In this document: positions 9,346 to 21,500 of the stretch, piece after piece
Position numbering within the stretch: position 1 is the first letter of the stretch
How the letters are laid out: each line of letters opens with the position of its first letter
DNA from: Cafeteria roenbergensis
Taxonomy: Eukaryota > Sar > Bigyra > Bicosoecida > Cafeteriaceae
Length of the DNA stretch: 64,000 nucleotides
Reading direction: 5' to 3'
NCBI GenBank assembly: GCA_008330645.1
Contig: VLTN01000010.1
Coordinates: 434,001 to 498,000, forward strand
Program-made: the position numbers and the translations under genes
Notes under the pieces: generated by a model
What the model was told of the DNA's origin: nothing
Databases searched by the model: none
Seen by the model: the letters and a program-made list of their open reading frames with translations, nothing else

Positions 9346-12147
9346 CTACCGCTTCGAGGCGCGCTGCAGGCGGCGCCTGCTGGACCCGGCGATGCCAGCT
9401 CCGAGACTGGTCACTGCAGCTCTCGGCACGCCGTCGGAGTCGCCAAACTCTTCCCCAAAGCCCAGCTCTGCCTGCAGCGCCGCCTCCCACGTCCCCACGC
9501 CGCCTGGCGGGAGCGGCTCTGCGCTGGCCGGTTCCGCTGTGCGCCCGCCCCGGGCAGCAGCGCCGGCGCCGTCGCCTCCCAGCCCCCCAGCCTCGCCAGA
9601 GGGCCCAACGCCAGCTCCTCCGGCTTCAGCCGTCGTGACCCTCTCGCCAACAAGCGGCGGAGCGCACAGGTCCCGCACTTGCGCCAGGCGCCGGCACAAG
9701 ACGGCCATCGCCCCCACGTCGGCCTGCGCCAGGAACGATCCCACCCTCGCGAGCAGCGCCAGCGGGAGCCCCATGAGCGACGCTGCCCCCCCCCAGGCGC
9801 CTTCCGCTCGCACCGCATCGGCGCCAGCGCCGGCCGCAGCGGCCTCCGCAGCGCCGAGATCGCGCGCGATGCGGCGCGCCGCGGGTGCCGGGCCGAGCGG
9901 GGAGGCTGCCTCAAGAGGGGTGTCCCCGAGGCGGTCGCGTGCCAGGGGGTCCGCCCCGCTCGCGAGCAGCTCCACCACGGCGAGGTGGTTCCCTGCCTGA
10001 GCCGCGGCGTGGAGGGGCGTCGCGCCGTCGTCGTTGGCCACGAAGACGCTCGCGCCCGACGCAACGAGCAGCCCCACGGAGAGAGCGTCCCCCGCCTCCG
10101 CCGCCAGCTGCAGCGGGGTCTCGCCGCCGCCCCTGCCGTCGAAGCTTCGGGCTGGGAGGCCGCCGTTGGCACCAGCCGCCAGCAGCAGCCACGTGGCCTC
10201 CCAGCGCCCCCGACGGCACGCGTAGTGCAGCGGCGCGAAGCCCCCCAGACCACGCGGCTCGTCCGGCCCTGGAAAGCCCCGCACCGCGGCCGTCGTCGGG
10301 CCGGCGATGCGGGACCCCTCAGGCGCGGTCGCCGCAGCGTGGGCGCCGGCGGGCCTGGACTGAGCGGCCCCGCTGCTGCCTGTATCCACGGGCGCGCAGC
10401 CTTTGCCGGCAGCAGCGAGCGCCGCCAGGTCCCAGCCCCCGCTGGCCAGCGGCGGGCGGCCGCGAACGGACCCGCCGCGCAGCAGAGACTCCAGCAACTG
10501 CGCGCGCCGCGGCCCAACCTCCCCCCGGCCGAGGGCGCGGCTCACTCCGGCGACGTCGCCCGCCTCGGCGGCGACGAGCAGAGCGTCTGCCAGCCTCCGC
10601 CGCTCCGCCCCCATCGCCATCAGCGCCGAGTCCGACGAAGCTGCCGCCGCCTCGATGGCCGCAGCCTCGCCGTCGCTGGCACGGCCGGCAGAGCTGCCCG
10701 GCCGGCGCCCTGCAGCAGACCCAGGCCTTCCGGCGGCGGCTGCGCTGGCCGGGCGAGACCTGGATGAGGGCGCACCCGCTGGCGGCCGAACGCCGGAACT
10801 CGCAGCCGCAGCCGCAGCCGCAGCCGCAGCGGCCTCCTCCGCCGCCGCTGACAGGCTGACGCCTCCCGCCGCCCCCGCCGCCGCCCCCGCCGCCCACCTT
10901 CGCGCCTTGACCAACGAGCCGTCCCCCCGTGCCGTCCCGGGCCGGCGCGACCAGCTGCCCGCGCCCGAAGCAGCGGCAGCAGCCGCCGTCTGAGGGCGAG
11001 CAGCCGCGCGAGAGGGGGCCGATCCGCCGTCCGGCGCACCCGGCGAGGCCTTCGGGGCCGCCCGCCCGGCGTCTTCATGGCCCCTGCCAGCCAGTGCCGT
11101 TCCGCTGGGCGCGGAGGCTGAGATTCCGGCCAGAAGGCCGCTGAGCAGAGCTTCGTCGGCCACCACCACGCTGCCGCCGGCTGAGGCGCCAGTCCCGTGC
11201 TGCTGCCCAGCACCCGCCCCGGGTGCTGCGCGCGTTGCGAGGCCGGGGGTGGCGCCGGCGCCGTCCGCAGCCTCGTGCACCACGCGCAGCCCGACGTCCG
11301 CCGACCCCGCCCCCGCACCGAGCCGGTCGCGCTGGCAGTAGCGCGCAGAGCCCCCCATGCGAGGCGCTGCGGAGGCGGGCCGGGCAGCCCCTCTGCTGGC
11401 GAGACGCTGCGCCCTGCTCGACAGCGGCCGCGCAGGGGCGACCTCTGCCCCGGCGCCAGCCGCAGCGGCACCAGAGCTCGGAGGCAAGGCTGCTAGGGCC
11501 CGCCTGGGGCCCCTGGGCGGGGTAGGGGGGCGAGTCGACGGGCTTGGCGCGGCTGCAGGCGCCAGGGCTGGCCTGGAGCGCGCGATGGCTGTCGGTGCGG
11601 CCAGCGGCGTGGATGCCGCGGGGGAAGCCGCAGGCGCGGCCGTGGTGGCGCCCGGTGCTGCAGCTTCGGCGCCGTAAAGGGCCGAGCGCTCCGCACTGGT
11701 CTCTGTGCGCACTAGAGCCACGATGGCGCTCCAGCCCTCCGCGGGCGGACTGGCCGCGAGCTTGGCGCACAACTGAAACATTCTGTTTACAGCCACAGAC
11801 GCCCGCCCGGCCACGACGTCCTTGGCGGATGGCAGCTCGTGCGCCCTCTCTGGGGCCGCGCATTCGAGCGCGCGCAGCAGCTTGGCCACGAAAAGCAGTT
11901 TGCCGCGCTTGCCGATGTCCTTGCGAATTGCATTCGCATCCAGCTCCCGCCCCGCAAAGAGCCCGCTGGCCACGCCGTACCGGTTGCTCAGCATGCACGT
12001 CACATCGTGAACCAGCTTGAACGGGGGGCGGCGCAGGACCGCCGCGATGCCAGGTGGCAGCGCAACTAACGGTCCAAGCGCTGCAACAGTTTCCGATGTC
12101 GCTGCCGCGAGAGCATCCGCCCCCGCCAGAGGCGCCGCGGCGGCCAT
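9346..12147 (-). CDS. IFT54-like CH domain, ankyrin repeat and F-box-like protein
   Basis: The single exon encodes 933 residues. The N-terminal part (about 28-95) has RRPPFKLVHDVTCML, GLFAG and KRGKLLFVAKLLRALE, the pattern of the CH-like domain of IFT54/TRAF3IP1, which binds tubulin in intraflagellar transport. A long Ala/Ser/Pro-rich linker follows. Three to four ankyrin repeats (about 630-745) include APLHYACRRGRWEATWLLL, TPLQLAAEAGD and TPLHAAAQAGN. After these, LPLALLARVGSFLAQADVGAMAVLCRRL (about 780-810, quoted here only for its spacing) resembles an F-box. The IFT54 C-terminal coiled coil is absent, so this is not the IFT54 orthologue. The start at 12147 precedes the CH domain closely; longer upstream reading adds only low-complexity sequence. 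The gene could be an adaptor linking microtubules to ubiquitin ligase machinery, which is inference. Confidence 0.6.
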   Translation of the reverse strand: MAAAAPLAGADALAAATSETVAALGPLVALPPGIAAVLRRPPFKLVHDVTCMLSNRYGVASGLFAGRELDANAIRKDIGKRGKLLFVAKLLRALECAAPERAHELPSAKDVVAGRASVAVNRMFQLCAKLAASPPAEGWSAIVALVRTETSAERSALYGAEAAAPGATTAAPAASPAASTPLAAPTAIARSRPALAPAAAPSPSTRPPTPPRGPRRALAALPPSSGAAAAGAGAEVAPARPLSSRAQRLASRGAARPASAAPRMGGSARYCQRDRLGAGAGSADVGLRVVHEAADGAGATPGLATRAAPGAGAGQQHGTGASAGGSVVVADEALLSGLLAGISASAPSGTALAGRGHEDAGRAAPKASPGAPDGGSAPSRAAARPQTAAAAAASGAGSWSRRPGTARGDGSLVKARRWAAGAAAGAAGGVSLSAAAEEAAAAAAAAAAASSGVRPPAGAPSSRSRPASAAAAGRPGSAAGRRPGSSAGRASDGEAAAIEAAAASSDSALMAMGAERRRLADALLVAAEAGDVAGVSRALGRGEVGPRRAQLLESLLRGGSVRGRPPLASGGWDLAALAAAGKGCAPVDTGSSGAAQSRPAGAHAAATAPEGSRIAGPTTAAVRGFPGPDEPRGLGGFAPLHYACRRGRWEATWLLLAAGANGGLPARSFDGRGGGETPLQLAAEAGDALSVGLLVASGASVFVANDDGATPLHAAAQAGNHLAVVELLASGADPLARDRLGDTPLEAASPLGPAPAARRIARDLGAAEAAAAGAGADAVRAEGAWGGAASLMGLPLALLARVGSFLAQADVGAMAVLCRRLAQVRDLCAPPLVGERVTTAEAGGAGVGPSGEAGGLGGDGAGAAARGGRTAEPASAEPLPPGGVGTWEAALQAELGFGEEFGDSDGVPRAAVTSLGAGIAGSSRRRLQRASKR

Positions 12148-12541
12148 GGCCGTGCAGCAGCACACCTGGAGGCTACGGCGAGGCCAAGTTCCGACTCCTT
12201 GGCAGTGTGTGCGTGCTCTTGCGAGGTCAGGCCGGGACATTTTCTGCAGAGCTGGCCAGCTGTGCTGCTGTGCGACATTCGCGCCTCCGCAGCCGCTGCA
12301 TCCCCCGCCCCGCGCTGGACTGTCGCAAGCAGGCGCCAGTCTGTGTGGTCGCATGGATGTGGCGCACCAGCACGCCTTCGGCGCTCATTCCAGCTGCACG
12401 CTTCGCTGGCACGCTTGGCAAGCCACCCTCGGCCAACCAAGCAAGCATGCAACCCACGCAAGCAGGCAACCCACACTAGCAAACTGCCAAGCCAAGCAAA
12501 CAAGCCATGTCGTTCTGCACGCATTCGCCATTCGTTTGCGC
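12148..12541. other. Intergenic region between two minus-strand genes
   Basis: These 394 bases separate the start of the CH-ankyrin gene from the stop of the giant ankyrin gene. The sequence has lower GC and CAAGC/GCAAG words near 12410-12530. It should hold the CH-ankyrin promoter; no defined element was recognised. Confidence 0.4.
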
Positions 12542-15500
12542 TCAGGTCGAGGGAAGGAGCGGCGTGCCGGGAGCCCACGGGTCCGCCAGGGCTGCCGCCT
12601 GGCGCGCCGACAAGGCCTCCACCACGTGCCTGCCGAGCTGGATGTGGCTGGCCTCGCGCCGCCGCCCCTCCTCCCCGCGGATCACGGCCCTGATGGCATC
12701 CACCTCCCGCTCCATCGCCGCGTCGTGCGGCACGATCCTGCCGATCATGCCGCGAAGCAGAGGCTCGGCGAAGGCGGCGCTTGCGCACGCGTCCCCGTCG
12801 GCCGGCATTGGAGGCAGCGTGGCCTCCAGAGCGCCGTTCGTCGCAGTGAGGCCCGAGGCCTCGCTGTCCACCACCTGCGCAGCCGAGGCCGCCGGCTTGA
12901 GCGGCAGGTACCGGACACATCCCAGCGGCCACAGCACCGACCGGAGGAGGGGCACCCCTCCCGACGCCAGCGCCAGCACATCGAACGGAGGCGTGTTGCG
13001 GAGCGGAGCGTCCGCGCCCCCGGCCCCGTGGGCGTCGCCGGACACCGTGGTCACGGCGAAGAGAGAGTTCCCGCCTGCAAAGCGGGTGGCCGCCTCCAGC
13101 GCCGCCACCAGTGGCTTCACGGCCGCCCCGAGCCACCCGGCAGAGGCCTCTTCGTCGCTGTGGGCCAGGAGAGCCATTCCCGCCAGTGCCGCCGCAGCGC
13201 TGGGGTCGGCAACGAGCGCGTCCGCGAACGTGGACCGCGGAGGGGGCAGCAGGCCCTCCGCTGCGATGACGGCCACCACGCCGCCCGCGCCCGCCGCCCC
13301 GCCGTCCACGAGCGTGCCCGACGCCGCTCGAAGCGCCGTCGCCTGCGACAGGGCGACCGCCCACGCCTCCGCCGCAACCCGTACCGCGGACGCCACCGCC
13401 ATCGCCTGCCTGGTGGCTGCCACGAGACCGTCCCCGCCGCCAGGCCGCTCGCCCTCGGCAGCGGCGCTGGCCCCCGCTGTCGCGCCAGCCGCCCCTCGAG
13501 CCTCGGCCGAAGTGCGTGCCGGGTGCGCCGCGGATGAGTCCGCACGCCCCTCCTCCTCCGCCGCCGCGGCTGCCCCCGCTGCGGCCAGAACCTTGCGGCC
13601 TGTGCGAATGACGCCCTCGGCCCTGCGCGCCACCACGCACACAAGCCGAGCGCAGCAGCGCGCCAGCACCGCCCTCGAGGCTGACAGCGCCGCCGAGCCG
13701 CGGGCCGTCTGCGCCCAGCTGGCCGACGAAGTGGCAGAGCTTCGACCGTCTCGCTCTGCCGCCAGTCGACGGATGATGGGCAGAGCAACGCAGTCATCCA
13801 GCGCAGCAACGAGCGCGTCCGCGGCGCCGCGTCGGCGCGACTCGGGCGTGGTGCTTGCTGCGAAACCGTCGAGCGCCACCGTGGCCGCGCCGCCGATCCG
13901 CTGCTCTGCCTCCAGGAACCGCGTGTGGGCGGCGGCGTCCTCCGCGTTGGCCGCCCGGACCGCAGCCTTGGATTCCGCCTCCGCCTCCCGGCTGGCAGCC
14001 GCAGCTGCCGCCCTCGCGCCCTCATTTTCCCGTCGCAGCGCGCCATCAGCTGAGGCCGACCCGCCGCCGTCGCCGCCGCCACTGCTGTCGCCGCCAGCTT
14101 GGCTGTCCGCTGCCTCGCTGCGCAGGCCCCCGTCCAGCCCCCGGGCCAGCTCGGCTGCCTGCCGCCGTAGCTCCACCTCCGCGGCGCGCTCGCGAACGGT
14201 CGACCGCGTGGCCGTCCAGTCAGCGTCGAGCTCGCACATGCCAGTGGAGCCCGTGGGAGTCGCAGGGCAGTCCCCCAGCGACTGCAGCGTCGCCAGCATC
14301 GCGGCCGCAGCGAGAGAAGCCACCGTGCAGCCGTGGCCGTGGGCCCAGCGCTCCATCAGGCGGCCCGCGGCTGCCAGCGGGTCCGAGTCCGCGTGGTCCT
14401 TGCCAAGCGCAGCGACGAGCGCGGCCGCGGACCTGGTGCGCGGGAGGCTGTGGCGGCTCGCCGCCCTCGACAGGGAGGCCGAGGCGGACGGGTCGTGCGC
14501 GCGGGGCGCAGCTGCCGGTTGCTCGAGCGGCACTGACGGGTCCAGAAACCGCTGCCCGCAGGCGAGAACGATCCGGGCGAGTTCCGGGACACGCGCCTGG
14601 ATCGCCGTGCCGAGAAGGTGCCAGCCGTCGGCTCCAGCAAGCGCGCCCGGAGCGCGGTCCGGCCCCACTGCGAACAGGCAAGCGGCCGCCGACGCTGCCA
14701 GGGCCGTCTGGGGCCCGCACCGCTCCCCTCCCAGGTCCGCCGCGTCGATGACAAAGGCCGCCTCGGACACCACACTGTGGCCCGCGGACTGGCGCGTCGG
14801 GGCGAGCAGCGCGGCCAGCCAGCTGCGCTGAAGGGCCCTGCCGCTGCTGCGCACGGAGAGGAACACCCGAGGGGCCACCTGCTCGAACGCAGCTCGGTGC
14901 GCTGCAACCGCAGCTGCTGCGGCAGCCTCGTGGCGGGCGTCCGCCTCGGCCACGGTGAGCGCTCCTGGGAGCGGGTCGGAGGGTTCGCCGGCTTGGCGTG
15001 CCCGCTGGGCCGCAGCTGGGTCGTCGAACGACGTCGCCGACCACCACGACAGCGCCTCAGGGGCCCGGGCCGCAACAGGCAGCACGTCCAGCACGGCAGA
15101 GCCGGCCGGCACGGCCACGGGCTCGTCCGGTGGCGTGCCCCAAGGCGATTCCCCCGAGGCCGCCGCGGCCGATCCGTCCCCGGCGTTGCTCCGTCGAACC
15201 GCCCGGTCCAGGGCGTCCCGAGAGGCCTGCGGGCCCGACGACTGCCACGCGCCGAAGCGGCCGTGGCCCGCCCCCGCCCCGGCGTCGCTGTCCAGGACGC
15301 TCGCCCACTGGCGCCACTGCAGCCCGGGGCTTGCACCGAGAACGGCCGCGGGGGAGGGCGGCGGCCTGGCCGCAGGCGCCGCCCCAGCGGCGGCGGCGGC
15401 GGTCGCGAACGCTGCCCCCGGCTCGCCCGCCCCCGTGGAAGGAGCGTCCTGCAACGCCAGAAGCGAGGCCGAGGCAACGGCAACCGTGGCCAGGGACTCG

Positions 15501-18500
15501 CTGATCCGCGCGGAGACGCCGGTGGCCAGCGGCGAGGCGCGCGCGCCGCGGGAGAGCCTGCCCCCCAGGCTGAGCTTGGCATCCGCTGGGAGCGGGAAGG
15601 ACAGCCTGGCGCCAGCCGCGGCGGCAGCCACACACAGCCCGGACATGGCAACCAGCCCCGTGCCCGCGGCAGAGCCAGTTGGGGAGGAGGGGCCGGCCGC
15701 GCCTTTGAGGCCCGGCGACGCACGGAGCCGCCCGACCACCCCGCCCGCGCCAGTGAGGCTGGCTGCGCCGCTCAGCTGCACGCCGGGGAGGCCACCCAGA
15801 GAGCCCGAGCTCCCGGCGAGAGACGCCTCCGCGGCCAGGCGCACCGCCTGGAGCGCCAGCATGGCCGACAGCGCCCCCGGCCCGGGGAGCGGCGGCCGCG
15901 GGCTCGCGCCGCTTCCTGGCCGGAAGCCGCAGGCGCGGACCGAGGGCGTGCCGGCGCGCCAGCCCTGGGGCCACACGCGGCCCGTCGCCAGGGCAAACGC
16001 TTGGCCCAGCGCGCCCGCCCGGCCCAGCGTCGCCGCGATGCTGGCAACGCGCTCTGTGGTGGCGTGCGTCCGCAGCTCCGGGAAGGCTTGCAGCAGACAG
16101 AGCATCGCGGCGCCGGCGCACGAGTGCGACGCCGCCACCACGCCAACCTGGCCGGCAGCCTCCTGGCCGGCAGCCTCCTGGCCGGCAGCCTCCTGGCCGG
16201 CGTGGCCCGTCGATTCGAGCTCCTCGGGCGCGGGCCAGCGCCATGCGGCCTCGCCCTCGCAGCCCTGCGCAGCGTCTTCCAGAACCGGCCGCACGTCCGT
16301 GGGAAGCAGCTCCGCTGGCAGGCCAAGCCGGCGGCGGTCGGGAGAGGTCCCTGCGTGCTCAAAGGCCCTGACGCGAAGGCTCGCCGCCGCTCCCGCCACC
16401 GCCACGGCCACCCTTCCGGCTCCCTGCCCGGAGGCGAACTCGGTGGCGTTGGAGACCGTTGTGCTGGCGAACCCGCGCGGCCGGGCCGCTGCCGCCGCGG
16501 CGTCGGACTTGGACAGGGCCTCGGACGCCGCCCTGGGCGACAGCGGCAGCGATACGTCAGCGTCGTCAAGCGGCGGGAACAGCGCCGCGTCGTCGGGCGC
16601 AATGGGGGGCGGCACGAACCGCGAGGGCCCGTCGCCCGATACCGCCGCCGACGCTCGGCGGATGGTCGCCGCAGCGCTCGCCTCGAGCACGCCCTCCCAC
16701 CCCTCGGTCGCGGTCGGGCAGATGCGACCCAGCGCGAGCTCGCGCGCCCACAGTCCGGGCGACCGCTTCAGCAGCTCTGCCGAACTCTTGCCGGACATGA
16801 TCCCATGGCTGGAGTCGCCAAAGCCGTCCTCGTCCTCATCATCGTCGCCCTCCGATCCCGCAGCCGGCTTCGAGTCGGCGTGCAGGGGGTCCCACGGCGG
16901 CACGGCGGCAGAGCTGGCGCTTCCTCGGAACAGGCGCACCCGACAGAGCGCCCGGGCCAGCGCGCGGCGGCCAACGGCCCCCGGGAACGTCCACGCGAAC
17001 GCCTCGTCGGGGGATTCCCACCCGGCCGGGGCCGCAGTCACGGCGCGGCGGGCGGACGCGGGCGCCGCGCTGAGCGCCGCCTGCCACGCGTGGTCCAGCA
17101 CCAGGCCGAGCAGGGCCGCGTCGTCTCGCTCCAGGGCCGAGGCGAGCGGGTCCACCGCCGCGTGCAGCCACACGGCGCCGTGCGTGGGGCCTCCGAGAAC
17201 AGACGCTCTGGCGGCGCCCGCCTGTCTCCCAGGGCTGGCCATGCTCACAGGCGAGAAGCCGGCCGGCTGCCCTGCGGCGGAGATGGCAGTCCCGAAGCCC
17301 GGGAGGGGCGGCGAGACGGGCTGCAGCCGCGACGCCGGCGCCGCTGCGGCGTCCGCTGCAGCGGCAGCGATCTCGGCAGTCACAGCAGCCACGAAGGGGG
17401 AGGAGAGCCTGGCCCCGGCCCGGATGAGGAGGCTGGCCGCGGCGAAGTCCCCGCGGCGGAGAGCCACGCCCAGCGGGCTGTGGACTAGCCAGGCGGCGTC
17501 CAGGGGCGGAATCCGCGACGTGCCGTCGTCGGGTCCGTCCGGCGCCGCGGCGGCCAGCCGTCTGTACTTGCGTGGGCTGCGACCGATGCCCGCCGCACCG
17601 AACACGGACAGGAGGGGCAGGCCTGTGGGCGACATGGCACCAGAGGGCCCGCTGCTGCTGAGCGAGGAGGGAGGGGGCGGGCTGGCGATCGCGTGACGCA
17701 GCACTGCGGCCAGACACTGCTCCGACCCTGAGGCCACTGCCGCCTCCACCAGCGTGAAGCCGGAGCGGGCTTCGATGTCAGCGGCGCCTGGGCCCGTGAG
17801 GGCTCTGCCGTGCGCCAAGGCGCCGGGCGAACTGCGGCCCAGCGAGGCCGAACGCGCCGCCGCCTCGGGGAGCAGGGGCAGCGCCCCTGGGTGCGACGCC
17901 GATCCGTGGATGGCGACGGCGCGCTCCAGCAGGAGCTCCAGCGCCCCGAGGCGGCCCCACCTGGCCGCGAGCCACAGCGCGCATGGGCAGGGCATATCGG
18001 GCCACCGACCGTCGCCGTCGCCGCCGGCCGCGGAGCGCCGAGCCGCCTCGCAGGCCTCGTCGTATGCGCCTCCGCCGTCCTCCTCCGCCGCAGTCGGGTT
18101 GTCCCGCACGAGAATTGAGGCCGCTGTGCGGCTGTACGCTGGGGCCGCCAGGCAGTGCTTCGGGGCCAGGGGGAGCCAGAATCGGGCCGTCGGGTCCACG
18201 GCTGCGGCGGAGGCCGCGCGTGCCCCGGCCCCGCCCGACCCGGCGAAGAGCGCCTTGATGGTGGCCGCGTCCCCCACGGCCGCCGCAATCTCGACCGCCG
18301 AGGCGTGGCCCCAGCGCGGTGCGCTGCACAGCTGCGTCGCCGCGGGGCTCGCGCGCACGTTGCCCACTCCGCTGGCCTCTCCGCACTCCCCGGCGACGAA
18401 GGCGGCCGAGCGGTGAAAGCCGGCCAGCAGCAGCTGCCGCAGCAGCGGGGACCTGCCCGGCATCTGCTCCGGCGGCAGTGCCGAGCTCGACCCCGCCGTC

Positions 18501-21500
18501 CTCTCGCTGCGTCCAGACGCGCCGGCGCCCCCCTCCGCCTCGGACATGCGGCGCGGCCACTCTGCCGCGAAGCCAACGGCCGCCTGCCCCACGGGCGAGA
18601 ACCTCAGGGAGAAGAGGACGGCGCTGTCGGCGGCATCGCGCGCAGAGTTGGGCTGCAGCGGGAGGGCCCCGCGCTGGCAGGCACGGGCTGGCTGCCCCGT
18701 GTAGTAGGCCTTCTCCAGCGCCCGCTCGACGTCGTGGGCGGTGGAGTGCTCCGGCGCCAGGCCGGACGACTCGTGGTGATGCACCGCCGAGTGGGGCAGG
18801 CCAGCCAGAGCCGACAGCACGGCCGCGTGGCTTGCATCGCCAGGCAAGGCCGCGCGGCCGGACAGCTCAGCCTGCCACGCCGCCGCCGCAGCAAGCGCCA
18901 CGGCTGCGTCGGGTGGCGCGCTGCCAGCGCAGCAGGCAGCCAGCGCCAGCAGCTGCGGGCTGGTCCGCAGATGCATCGCTGCCTGCCGGGCTGTCCGGAA
19001 GTCCTCGCTCTGGAACGGCGTCTCCGGCTCGTTTCGGCCCCATCCATCGCCCAGGAGCGCGCGGACGGGAGCCACCCACGCCCACGGGTTGTCTGCAGAT
19101 GCGCGGTGCTCCAAGAGCGTCGTTGCGACAAGCCAGGCGACGGAAACGGCGTCCCGTGCTGGCACGCTGCTGCCGCCGCTCCCGCTGCCGTGGTCGACGA
19201 TCGAGCCGCCTCGCTGGCTGCCGCCGTCAGCCGCCGCGAGAGCGGCCGCGCGCTCCCCGTCGGCGTAGTCAGCCACCGACAGCGGGCGATCGGCCTCGGG
19301 CGCGAGCGCGGCCTGGAACGCCATCATCACGCCATCGCTGAGCACCATAGGCATCACGCCGCCGGCCTCCTCGCGGACGCAGCACGCCACTGCGGCGGCG
19401 AGCGGCGAGGCGGGGATGCCCAGCCCGGCGAAGGGCGCGCTCCAGCGAGAGGCAGCGGACGGCGACCAGCTTTCGGCGCAGGCGTCGTCAACGCTGTCAG
19501 CGTCGCCCGCCGCGCCGCCGTCGGCCAGGGCTGCGAGAGTGCTGGCAGCAAGCAGCGGCCCCAGGCCCTCGCTGGAGCGGCCGTCCGGGTCCGCGCCCGC
19601 AGCGAGGAGCGTGGCCACCATCTCCTCGTTGGCCGTGGCCGCGGCGTAGGCAAGGGGCGTGCGCCCGAAGCTGTCCACCGAGTCCACGGTCAGGTCGTGC
19701 GCTGCTGAAAGCACAACCGCGCTGAGGTCGGATGCGGACGAGGCTGCCTTCGGCACCGCCGGGAGCCACCCTTCCGCCACCCCGGAGGCCAGCACCGCAG
19801 CCACTGCGTCCCTTGCAAGCAACGCGTACGCAGCGAAGACATTGCGGGCTGGGGCGGCGGCCCGATCAGCCGGCGCATCCGCGACGAGGGTGTCGGGGCT
19901 GGCCCGGCCCGCGCTGGCTGCACCGGGGCCCCCGCTGGCAGAGGCAGCTGCAGCCCCGGGAACCCGCATCACAAGTGGCACTGCCACGGACGCGCGGAGC
20001 GGAGCCCAGCCAGCCGCGGAGCCACCAAGGCCGAGGAGCGGGGCCGGAACGTCGGCCTCGAGCGGCATGGGCAGAGCCGCGTACATCGGGCCCAGCGAGC
20101 CAGCGTGCAGCATCGTCCAGCCAGGGTGCCGGCCGGGCACCCGCAGGTGGCGCGGAGGCTGGCAGCTGACCAGAAGCTCCCGCATCTCCGCTCCCCCGTC
20201 CGGCAGGATCGCCTGCCGGGAGTCCCCCAGCCCGGCCGCGGCGGCGGCCTGAGCGCACGCCGCCGCCGCCGCCGCGGTCATGCCCAGGTCGTCCTTTGCC
20301 GCTGTGCGCAACGCCGAGTGCAGAGCCGGAAGCAGCTCCGCGGCCGCCGACCACGCCATGCCCACGGCTGCTTCGCGCGACGGGCCAGCAAGCCAGGGCC
20401 AAGGCCCTGCCGCGGCAGCCGAGGATCGGGCTCTCTGCACGGCTGCGGTTGGCCAAAGGCGAACGGCAGGGTCAACGCCGCCGCAACTCAGGGAGGCGCC
20501 CCCCGCGCCCCAGCCGTGCCCTGCGGGACCGAGAGCGAGCCAAGCTGCCATCCGCACGGCGCCAGCTGTCCGGAAGGCGGCGTCCTGGTCCTCCTGGCCT
20601 CCGGCGCCGACGTCCAGGTCCGTCCCGTCACAAGGCGCCACCGCTTCCTCATCCGCCTCGCCCCGACGGGCAAGCGCGACTGCCGCGGCGGCGTCCTCCT
20701 GCCGAGGGGACGTCGCGGTGCCCGGTCGCACGGGCGTGCCGTCGTCGTGCGGCACCAGGCCGAGGGACGCCGCGGCCACGGCAAACGCCTCTTCCGCCTC
20801 CTCGGGGTCCAGGCCCGCGGGCCACAAGGCAGAGCCCGCGCACGCCGATGCGATGGCGGCAGCTGCCGCCACGGGCCGCAGGCCCGGCTGCATCGCCTGC
20901 CGGAGGGACTCCTTCGGGACGCCGCAGGCCAGCAGCGGCGGAGCGCACTGCCCCGAGCGGGCGGAGAGCGGGTTGCGCGAGGTCAGCGTCGCGCTGGCGT
21001 CCGGAGCGAGCCGCGGGCCGGCGGCCAATGCCTGGCCGGGGAGGCGAGCGCCGGGGCTGGCGAGGCGCCTCGCCTGGGCAAGGAGCCACGCCGGCGTGCT
21101 CTTCACGCTGCTGCGGGCCTCCGTCGACGTCTTCGAGTCCCAGGCAACGCCGTCCTCCGCTGGCTCCCGCGCCGGCTCCCACTCGCGGCTTGCTGCACCT
21201 TCGGCATCTCCGTCGCTGCCGGCCCAGCCGGGCACGGGCGAGCCTCGGGCCTCAGACACCATCGCCCTTGCTTGCTGGTCGGCCCAGTGGGAGGCCGACA
21301 CTGCCGCCACGATGAGCGGCAGCGCCACATCCCTCAGGGCCAGGCAGCCGGCTGCGTCGACGCGAAGCCGCACTGCCGTGTTGAGCGCGGCGTGCAGCTC
21401 TGCCGCCGCTGCGTTGGAGTGAGCGCCTGCGGCCTCGGCGCCCCCCGGCAGCACCTGCGTGAGCGCCTGATGCGCGACGGCGGCGGCTCGGGCCAGCCCG

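Noticed and set aside
12507-17696. Long Ala/Ser/Pro-rich plus-strand frames opposite the giant gene
   Set aside because: Same antisense effect; no domain, and the minus frame continues unbroken for 17 kb.
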